NCBI GenBank assembly: GCA_965367015.1
Contig: CBDUGY010000021.1
Span: forward strand, 1-28,968
Length of the DNA stretch: 28,968 bases
Reading direction: 5' to 3'
Source: CAXBES01 sp965367015
GTDB taxonomy: Bacteria > Bacteroidota > Bacteroidia > Flavobacteriales > Flavobacteriaceae
Positions within the stretch are counted from its first letter, which is position 1; each line of letters opens with the position of its first letter. The translations under genes and the position numbers were made by a program. The notes beneath the pieces are model-generated. The model was not told where the DNA came from. It saw only the letters and a list, made by a program, of their open reading frames with translations, and searched no databases. Positions 23,294 through 28,968 of this stretch are shown one piece after another.

Positions 23294-24625
23294 TTAACGA
23301 TTTTGAAACTTCAAGATAGCATCTTTTGGTTTTAATGTGATTAAGGGCTTAATTTTTATTGGAGTTGTTTTGGTTTCAATTTTATAGTTTCCTATTAATT
23401 CGGCTATGGCAAGAATCATTTCATACATTGCAAAATTGTTTCCGATACACATTCTTGGACCGGCACCGAAGGGATAATAATATTCCGAATATTTAATTTG
23501 GTTGCTAGGTCCGAACCTATCGGGATTAAAGTCATTAGGATCCTCCCAAAAGTCAGCACTTCTATGTATTTCATGTAAGGAAAAAAGTAAACTGGAACCT
23601 TTTGCAAAGTGCATACCATTATACTCGTCTTTTTTTAAATTAACCCTATCTATGAAATATGCCGGAGGATAGAGTCGCATGGATTCTTCAATTACTTGTT
23701 TTGTGTAACTACATGCTTGGATATAACTCATGAGATCGTTAGTTGATCTCCTGGCAAGCTGTACTTCTCGAAAAACTATTTGTTGAATTTCTGGATGTCT
23801 TGCGAGCAATTCGGCTGTAAAAGTTAAAGCATTTGAAGTAGTCTCGTGTCCTGCGGTAAATAGAATCAAAAGTTCGTCGATGAGTTGTTTAGGTTCCATC
23901 GCAGAACCATCTTCGTATCGCGCATCTAAAAGCATATCTAACAAATCGTCTTGACGCTGGCCACTCGCTATTCTTTTATCGACTAAGTTTTGAAGCATTA
24001 TTCTCGCCTCGCCTACCAAATCTATATGACTCTGGATTTTTCCACTAAGATCAAACCACCATCGTTTATAGGGTTGCCTGAGTTCTCTTACCAACATGGT
24101 CTGCGCTGTTTCAGTTATTTCTTGGAGTCTGTTTATTTCTGAAAGACTCACCTCGCCACTAAAAAGTGCTTTGGCTACTGTTTGAAAAGCCAGATCATTA
24201 AATACTGGAAATATGTCGATGGAAGTATCGGTATTGATTTTTGCAATTTCGGTTACAACTGCATCATTTATAGCCTCCAGCAAATTTTTTAATTGCTTTT
24301 TATGAAATGCGGGTTGAATCATTTTTCGCTGTCTTTGCCAATGAGTCCCTTCAGCGGTGAGCAATCCATACCCCACATATTTAGCTAAGTCAACCGTTTG
24401 AATTTTAGATTTGGTATAATTTTTTTGATTTTTCTGAAGGACATATTGCAGGAGGCCGGCATCCCTCGAAAAAAACACCGATTCTTTTAAGCCAATTTGT
24501 AATTGGAACGTATTTCCCAAGCGCTCGAAGTTGGTATTGTGAAATGGCAACGGATTCTTTAAAATTCGAGTAGAATGAATAAGAAAACGGAAAATTGAAA
24601 CTCTCGGTATTGCTTTATACTTCAT
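23294..24625 (-). CDS. Cytochrome P450
   Basis: The protein has 443 residues without a signal peptide or membrane helix, so it is a soluble bacterial-type enzyme. It shows all P450 landmarks: WxxxR (W96-R100), the I-helix AGHETTS (258-264) with the oxygen-activating Glu/Thr pair, E314-R317 (ExxR), the PDRFGP segment (368-373) and the heme ligand C393 in FGAGPRMCIGNNFAMYE. The closest match by feel is the CYP102-like fatty-acid-hydroxylase group, but no substrate can be assigned. No ferredoxin or reductase is encoded nearby. It begins 1 nt after ruvB and ends 1 nt before queG. Confidence 0.95.
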   Translation of the reverse strand: MKYKAIPRVSIFRFLIHSTRILKNPLPFHNTNFERLGNTFQLQIGLKESVFFSRDAGLLQYVLQKNQKNYTKSKIQTVDLAKYVGYGLLTAEGTHWQRQRKMIQPAFHKKQLKNLLEAINDAVVTEIAKINTDTSIDIFPVFNDLAFQTVAKALFSGEVSLSEINRLQEITETAQTMLVRELRQPYKRWWFDLSGKIQSHIDLVGEARIMLQNLVDKRIASGQRQDDLLDMLLDARYEDGSAMEPKQLIDELLILFTAGHETTSNALTFTAELLARHPEIQQIVFREVQLARRSTNDLMSYIQACSYTKQVIEESMRLYPPAYFIDRVNLKKDEYNGMHFAKGSSLLFSLHEIHRSADFWEDPNDFNPDRFGPSNQIKYSEYYYPFGAGPRMCIGNNFAMYEMILAIAELIGNYKIETKTTPIKIKPLITLKPKDAILKFQNR

Positions 24626-24626
24626 G

Positions 24627-25649
24627 CTAAAACAATCCCCCTTGTGATGGACCCTTCAGTTTACCCAGATGTTTGTAAGCGGCTTCAGTTACCTCGCGAC
24701 CTCTTGGGGTACGCATAATAAAACCTTGCTGGATAAGGAAGGGTTCGTAAACTTCCTCAATGGTTTCGGTACTTTCAGAAACCGCTGTAGCAATGGTTGT
24801 AATTCCAACCGGGCCACCTTTAAATTTATCGATAATGGTTAATAATATTTTATTGTCCATTTCATCTAAACCGTGGGCATCAACATTTAGAGCTTCCAAA
24901 GCAAATTTAGCTATACCGATATCGATTTTTCCGTCTCCTTTTATTTGGGCAAAATCGCGAACCCTTCTCAAGAGAGCGTTTGCTATTCTGGGTGTACCTC
25001 TGCTTCGGCCCGCTATTTCAATAGCCGCTTCCATAGAGATAGGAACGTTTATTATCCCGGAACTTCGTTGAACGATAGTTGTAAGCAATTCGGTGGAATA
25101 ATACTGTAATCTTGAGGAGATCCCAAACCGTGCTCGCATTGGTGCTGTGAGTAATCCCGAACGAGTTGTTGCTCCCACCAGCGTGAAAGGTGCAAGATTA
25201 ATTTGAACCGATCGGGCATTTGGGCCCGATTCGATCATGATATCGATTTTGTAATCTTCCATAGCCGAATAGAGATACTCTTCTACTATGGGGCTCAATC
25301 GATGAATTTCATCTATAAATAAAACATCTCTTTCATCGAGATTTGTGAGCAGTCCTGCAAGATCACCTGGCTTGTCTAAGACAGGCCCGGAAGTAACTTT
25401 AATTCCGACTTCTAATTCGTTAGCTAAAATATGTGCCAGTGTTGTTTTTCCTAAACCAGGAGGGCCGTGAAATAAGGTATGATCAAGTGCTTCATCACGT
25501 AAATTAGCCGCCTGAACAAAAATTTGAAGATTTTCCAAAGCTTGATCCTGCCCCGTAAAATCATCGAAGGTAAGCGGGCGTAATTTTTTCTCGAGATCGA
25601 GGTCTTGGGGTGATAGTTGTTCCCCGGAAGGATCCAAATGTTCGTTCAT
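24627..25649 (-). CDS. ruvB: Holliday junction branch migration helicase RuvB
   Basis: The protein has 340 residues. It is an AAA+ ATPase with Walker A GPPGLGKTT (62-70), Walker B FIDEIH (111-116), sensor 1 GATTRSG and the arginine-bearing MRARFG segment, then the C-terminal winged-helix domain (FIMRTPRGREVTEAAYKHLG). RuvB hexamers pump DNA through the RuvA-bound Holliday junction. The ATG at 25649 gives MNEHLDPSGEQ, the usual N-terminus of flavobacterial RuvB. It heads the ruvB-P450-queG unit. A hairpin with T-run lies 43 nt upstream and a -7 box (TATATTTG, 25661-25654) lies 4 nt upstream of the start codon. Confidence 0.97.
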   Translation of the reverse strand: MNEHLDPSGEQLSPQDLDLEKKLRPLTFDDFTGQDQALENLQIFVQAANLRDEALDHTLFHGPPGLGKTTLAHILANELEVGIKVTSGPVLDKPGDLAGLLTNLDERDVLFIDEIHRLSPIVEEYLYSAMEDYKIDIMIESGPNARSVQINLAPFTLVGATTRSGLLTAPMRARFGISSRLQYYSTELLTTIVQRSSGIINVPISMEAAIEIAGRSRGTPRIANALLRRVRDFAQIKGDGKIDIGIAKFALEALNVDAHGLDEMDNKILLTIIDKFKGGPVGITTIATAVSESTETIEEVYEPFLIQQGFIMRTPRGREVTEAAYKHLGKLKGPSQGGLF

Positions 25650-25653
25650 AGCA

Positions 25654-25661
25654 CAAATATA
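25654..25661 (-). promoter_or_regulatory. Possible -7 box right at the ruvB start
   Basis: TATATTTG on the minus strand matches the -7 consensus. Transcription from it would begin at about the A of the ATG at 25649, giving a leaderless mRNA. No -33 box lies at 19-20 nt (nearest TTG about 23 nt upstream), so support is limited. Confidence 0.3.
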
Positions 25662-25685
25662 CGAATCGTTAGCATACCATTTACC

Positions 25686-25769
25686 AACAAAAAAGCTGTT
25701 CTAAATTTGCTCTAGAACAGCTTTCTAATTCAACAAACTCCTCAATTTCTGTTGAAATAATTTATTACT
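25686..25769 (-). ncRNA. Candidate small RNA (or ruvB leader) with two stem-loops
   Basis: Between the coxA terminator and ruvB, the minus strand carries a promoter-like site (25774-25804), then a 7-bp stem (TTCAACA/TGTTGAA, plus coordinates 25729-25735 with 25750-25756, 14-nt purine-rich loop), then a 12-bp perfect stem (25692-25703 with 25713-25724, 9-nt loop) followed by T residues. This is the layout of a short independent transcript of about 84 nt ending in an intrinsic terminator. The alternative is an attenuating leader of ruvB. No open frame of note lies inside. No known RNA family is recognised. Confidence 0.4.
25692..25724 (-). terminator. Intrinsic-terminator-like hairpin upstream of ruvB
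   Basis: AAAGCTGTTCTA (25692-25703) and TAGAACAGCTTT (25713-25724) pair perfectly over 12 bp with a 9-nt loop. On the minus strand the 3' arm runs into a six-T tract and then GTTGG. It is 32 nt or more past the coxA terminator, so it is not needed to stop coxA. Confidence 0.7.
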
Positions 25770-25773
25770 AAGT

Positions 25774-25804
25774 CAAATATAAGAAAGGTTTAGTCTATAT
25801 GAAA
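25774..25804 (-). promoter_or_regulatory. Promoter-like site upstream of the ruvB hairpin
   Basis: On the minus strand TTTC (25804-25801), a 19-nt spacer and TATATTTG (25781-25774). The -7 box is exact and the -33 box has one mismatch. Just upstream, TACGTA occurs twice (25805-25810 and 25815-25820), each self-palindromic, which could be an operator. Confidence 0.4.
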
Positions 25805-25834
25805 TACGTAGTAGTACGTAATTATTAGTTAAAC

Positions 25835-25869
25835 AAAAAAACCCATTCAAATAAATGAATGGGTTTTTT
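25835..25869 (-). terminator. Terminator of the act-coxB-coxA operon (probably bidirectional)
   Basis: AACCCATTCA (25840-25849) pairs with TGAATGGGTT (25856-25865) around a 6-nt loop, and flanking A and T runs extend the stem to about 14 bp. Read on the minus strand it ends in a run of T residues. It lies 27 nt past the coxA stop. Confidence 0.9.
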
Positions 25870-25895
25870 ATGATTTTAAATTCAACTAGAAATTT

Positions 25896-27722
25896 CTAAT
25901 GATTCAATTCTTCCTCATTTTCCTGAAGAGGAACATTCTGAGGTATAAAGTCTTGTCCCGGAATCACGTAATCGGTTTCGTCTTTATTCAGTTTACTGTA
26001 GTCGTACGACCAACGGTAAACATGTGGAATAGGTCCATCCCAGTTTCCGTGGATATGTTTTACCTCGGCAGTCCATTCCAGAGTTGTTGAATTCCATGGA
26101 TTCTTTGATCCCTTCTTTCCGTAGAACATAGAAGAAATAAAGTTATAAAGGAAAACTAACTGAGCAGCTGCAGTAATTATTGCAAAGATTGTAATCACCA
26201 CATTAACATCTGCCAGATCGTCGAAATAAGGGAAATTCGTATTGGTGTAGTAACGTCGTGGTAAACCGGCCATGCCTATAAAGTGCATAGGAAAAAATAC
26301 TCCATAAGCACCAATTACCGTAACCCAAAAGTGAATAAACCCTAGGTTCTTATTAAGCATTTTACCTTCGAACATTTTCGGGAACCAATGATAAACTCCC
26401 GCAAAGAGTCCGTATAAGGCTGATACTCCCATCACTAGGTGGAAGTGAGCTACTACGAAGTATGTATCATGAACGTTAATATCTAAAGCACTATCTCCTA
26501 GAATAATTCCGGTTAATCCACCTGTAATGAAGGTAGAAACGAAACCAATAGAAAACAGCATTGCGGTATTCATTTGAAGGTTACCACGCCATAGTGTTGT
26601 AATCCAGTTAAAAGATTTTACCGCAGAAGGAATTGCAATTAACAAGGTGGTAAATGTAAATACCGACCCTAGGAAAGGGTTCATTCCTGAGATAAACATG
26701 TGGTGACCCCAAACAATTGTTGAAAGAAAGGCAATCGCCAATATAGACGCTACCATCGCTCGATATCCAAAAATTGGTTTACGTGCATTGGTAGCCATAA
26801 TTTCTGACACCAATCCCATAGCCGGAAGAATTACAATGTATACTTCAGGGTGTCCTAAGAACCAAAACAGGTGTTCAAATAAAACCGGTGAACCTCCTTG
26901 ATTATGTAGCACTTCTCCGGCGATATAGATATCCGACAGAAAGAATGACGTTCCAAAGCTTCTATCCATAATAAGCATTAAAGCTGCGGATAAAAGAACC
27001 GGGAACGATACTACTCCAATAATTGCAGTTACAAAAAATGCCCAGATTGTAAGTGGTAACCGTGTCATCGACATACCTTTAGTACGTAAATTAAGTACTG
27101 TTACAATATAATTAAGAGCTCCTAATAATGAGGAAGCGATGAAAATCGCCATGGAAACTAACCATAAAGTCATTCCCGTTCCAGATCCGGGAATTGCTTG
27201 CGGCAATGCACTTAATGGCGGATAAATTGTCCACCCTGCTGATGCCGGTCCGGCTTCAACGAAAAGTGATAATACCATAAACAAACTGGATAAAAAGAAT
27301 AACCAGTAGGAAATCATATTTAAAAATCCAGAAGCCATATCACGCGCTCCAATTTGGAGTGGAATCAGTAGATTACTAAATGTACCACTTAATCCTGCCG
27401 TAAGAACGAAGAAAACCATTATAGTACCGTGAATAGTCACAAGAGCCAAATAGACACTTGGATCCATTACTCCTCCTTCACCCCATTTACCTAACAATAC
27501 TTCGTAAATAGTAAATTGATGATCTGGCCATGCTAATTGCATTCTAAATAAGATGGACATAGCAATACCGATAATACCCATAAACAATCCTGTTATCAGG
27601 TATTGCTTAGATATCATTTTATGATCCTGGCTAAAGATATATTTTGTAACAAATGTTTCTTTATGATGATGCCCATGATCATCGTGGTGATCTTCTGCGT
27701 GGTCGTGTGCGTGTGCTGACAT
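25896..27722 (-). CDS. coxA: Cytochrome c oxidase subunit I (A-type heme-copper oxidase)
   Basis: The protein has 608 residues and about 12 or more membrane helices. Metal ligands are complete: H98 (TIHGTIM) and H428 for the low-spin heme, H426 for heme a3 (VAHFHLV), and CuB histidines H291, H340 and H341 with Y295 in the cross-link position (GHPEVY, WGHHMF). E293 in GHPEVY, D128 and the N135-containing helix, and K369 (SAVKSF) mark the D and K proton channels of the A1 group. The subunit reduces O2 to water and pumps protons. The N-terminus (3-20) is a His/Asp-rich tail with ten histidines. It starts 21 nt after coxB and is followed by a strong terminator. Confidence 0.97.
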   Translation of the reverse strand: MSAHAHDHAEDHHDDHGHHHKETFVTKYIFSQDHKMISKQYLITGLFMGIIGIAMSILFRMQLAWPDHQFTIYEVLLGKWGEGGVMDPSVYLALVTIHGTIMVFFVLTAGLSGTFSNLLIPLQIGARDMASGFLNMISYWLFFLSSLFMVLSLFVEAGPASAGWTIYPPLSALPQAIPGSGTGMTLWLVSMAIFIASSLLGALNYIVTVLNLRTKGMSMTRLPLTIWAFFVTAIIGVVSFPVLLSAALMLIMDRSFGTSFFLSDIYIAGEVLHNQGGSPVLFEHLFWFLGHPEVYIVILPAMGLVSEIMATNARKPIFGYRAMVASILAIAFLSTIVWGHHMFISGMNPFLGSVFTFTTLLIAIPSAVKSFNWITTLWRGNLQMNTAMLFSIGFVSTFITGGLTGIILGDSALDINVHDTYFVVAHFHLVMGVSALYGLFAGVYHWFPKMFEGKMLNKNLGFIHFWVTVIGAYGVFFPMHFIGMAGLPRRYYTNTNFPYFDDLADVNVVITIFAIITAAAQLVFLYNFISSMFYGKKGSKNPWNSTTLEWTAEVKHIHGNWDGPIPHVYRWSYDYSKLNKDETDYVIPGQDFIPQNVPLQENEEELNH

Positions 27723-27743
27723 ATCTTTCTTAGCTAATATTTA

Positions 27744-28808
27744 TTATTGTTTAAGAGTTTCAGCGATAGTGGCTTGCGTTGCCAACCATGTGTCATACTC
27801 TTCCTGAGACTCAACTATAATTTTCATTTGCATATTATAGTGGTTTGTCCCACAAATTTTATTACATAGTAATAAGTAGTCAAATTCATAAGGTTCCAAA
27901 GCCTCTTCGCCTTTTGCTACTAATTTTATACTATTCTCTCTTCTTATTTCATTAATTCTATCCACCTTACCCATTAGTTCTTCATCCTGGCGCATATCTT
28001 CCGTGGTTATGGTTGGGGTAAAAGAAAACTGAGTGATCATCCCGGGAACACAATTCATTTGAGCTCTAAAATGTGGCATATATGCTGAATGCAGAACATC
28101 CTGAGATCTCATTTTAAAGATTACTTTTCTACCTACCGGCAAGTGCAACTCATTTACGACAATATCATCTTGTGCATTTGGATCTGAAGCATCCACTCCC
28201 AATTGGTTAACACCTTCAATTAATCTTACGTTGGCTTCCCCCAGGGTATTATCTTCTCCACTATAACGGGCACGCCAGTCAAATTGATATGCGTAAAGTT
28301 CCACGATCATTGGATCATCTTCGTTATCGACGTTCATAATATCTGTCCAAGTAAATAAACCATAGATAATAAGACCTGCCAACACAATCACCGGTATGAT
28401 AGTCCAAATAAATTCTAATTTATCATTATCTGCGAAGAAAACGGCTTTTTGACCTTTCCTTCCTCTGTATTTGAAAGCGAAGTAGCTTAGCAACCACAGT
28501 GTAAAAAATCCAACAACAAATATAAGTGCCATGGAAATATACATTAGGTTGTCTATTTTTCCACCATGAGCAGAAGCAGCTTTAGGCAACAGGACGTCTC
28601 CCCATTTCCAAAAGCATACAATGAGAAGCGCGTATGTAAATAACACGAACATCATCATTAAATAACCATTAATGTTATTGTCCTTATCTGAAGCTACTTC
28701 GGAAGTGGAAGTATCGGCCTTGGTTTTAGACATTTGGAATATCTTATCCATTTGCCAAATAGCAACTCCAAAAAGAATGATTACTAATACAACTAAAAAT
28801 GCGGTCAT
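27744..28808 (-). CDS. coxB: Cytochrome c oxidase subunit II (CuA subunit)
   Basis: The protein has 354 residues. Four hydrophobic helices are predicted (about 2-20, 47-66, 88-110, 134-155), two more than the classical subunit. The periplasmic cupredoxin domain carries the CuA ligands H240 (DVLHSAYMPHF), C315, C319, H323 and M326 (CNKICGTNHYNM). Between CVPGM (253-257) and the CuA loop lies an extra charged segment of about 35-40 residues. The canonical Glu of CxExC is Lys317 here. No cytochrome c domain is fused, so electrons must come from a separate cytochrome or from the Act complex encoded just upstream. Starts 25 nt after the actF stop. Confidence 0.96.
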   Translation of the reverse strand: MTAFLVVLVIILFGVAIWQMDKIFQMSKTKADTSTSEVASDKDNNINGYLMMMFVLFTYALLIVCFWKWGDVLLPKAASAHGGKIDNLMYISMALIFVVGFFTLWLLSYFAFKYRGRKGQKAVFFADNDKLEFIWTIIPVIVLAGLIIYGLFTWTDIMNVDNEDDPMIVELYAYQFDWRARYSGEDNTLGEANVRLIEGVNQLGVDASDPNAQDDIVVNELHLPVGRKVIFKMRSQDVLHSAYMPHFRAQMNCVPGMITQFSFTPTITTEDMRQDEELMGKVDRINEIRRENSIKLVAKGEEALEPYEFDYLLLCNKICGTNHYNMQMKIIVESQEEYDTWLATQATIAETLKQ

Positions 28809-28833
28809 CGTTATCTGTCTTCTAAATAATTAA

Positions 28834-28968
28834 TTAATAGTGATACTGCTTACTTTCTTTAATAAATGGATTTCTTTTAGCCAGCAGTGGTTGTTTTGCG
28901 AGTGCCGTAAATATTACAAACACAAACAGTCCAAAAAAGAGGAATATCGCTCCAATTTCTGGCAATCC
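28834..28968 (-). CDS. actF: ActF C-terminus (partial, runs off the window), quinol:cytochrome c oxidoreductase subunit
   Basis: Only the last 44 codons are present; the gene continues beyond position 28968. The visible part is one membrane helix (PEIGAIFLFFGLFVFVIF) followed by a short basic tail, QPLLAKRNPFIKES, and a terminal QYHY before the TAA at 28834. This matches the C-terminal end of the quinone-binding-type membrane subunit ActF of alternative complex III in Bacteroidota, and coxB directly after it is the expected order. Alternative complex III oxidises quinol and passes electrons to the oxidase. The call rests on the short tail plus gene order. Confidence 0.75.
   Translation of the reverse strand, partial: GLPEIGAIFLFFGLFVFVIFTALAKQPLLAKRNPFIKESKQYHY

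Overview
This window looks like a piece of chromosome from an aerobic, gliding member of the Flavobacteriaceae (Bacteroidota). The AT-rich sequence carries SprA (outer-membrane translocon of the type IX secretion system), a RemB-like gliding protein, Bacteroidota-style TonB proteins with acidic/poly-proline linkers, an ActF-CoxB-CoxA respiratory gene order, and several promoter-like sites of the Bacteroidota form TTG-N19/20-TAnnTTTG. Every gene except one (5555-6439) lies on the minus strand, so the window reads from right to left. I see no insertion sequence, prophage, CRISPR array, tRNA or rRNA.

Right end (25650-28968): the last 44 codons of actF (quinol:cytochrome c oxidoreductase), then coxB and coxA of an A-type cytochrome c oxidase, closed by a strong terminator. 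The 246-bp gap to ruvB is the most structured intergenic stretch. It holds a promoter-like site, a stem-loop and a second terminator-like hairpin, together suggesting a small RNA of about 80 nt or an attenuating ruvB leader.

Middle right (19343-25649): ruvB, a cytochrome P450 and queG are packed with 1-nt gaps. They are followed by the malic enzyme maeB and then ruvA.

Centre (6444-19339): sprA follows ruvA by 3 nt, then gcvH, a VanZ-like gene and three tandem TonB-type genes, and finally remB. The three TonB proteins and the N-terminus of RemB share the same TonB C-terminal-type domain with a spaced cysteine pair, making four consecutive genes with one domain.

Left (1-6439): one plus-strand gene for a secreted metallo-beta-lactamase-fold hydrolase converges on remB. 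Divergent from it is the second half of the oxidase system: ctaB (heme A/O pathway), two subunit III genes and subunit IV, ended by a hairpin terminator. A separate promoter then drives a cysteine-less SCO-like protein, a normal SCO1/SenC copper chaperone, a DUF420 (YozB/CtaM-like) protein and a 76-residue CxxC membrane protein, all overlapping or 1 nt apart. The oxidase structural and assembly genes are thus split by about 20 kb of repair, gliding and central-metabolism genes on the same strand.

Most of the window is conserved core genome. The points most worth a second look are the TonB-domain run next to sprA/remB, the inactive-looking SCO paralogue, the small CxxC protein and the candidate small RNA between coxA and ruvB.
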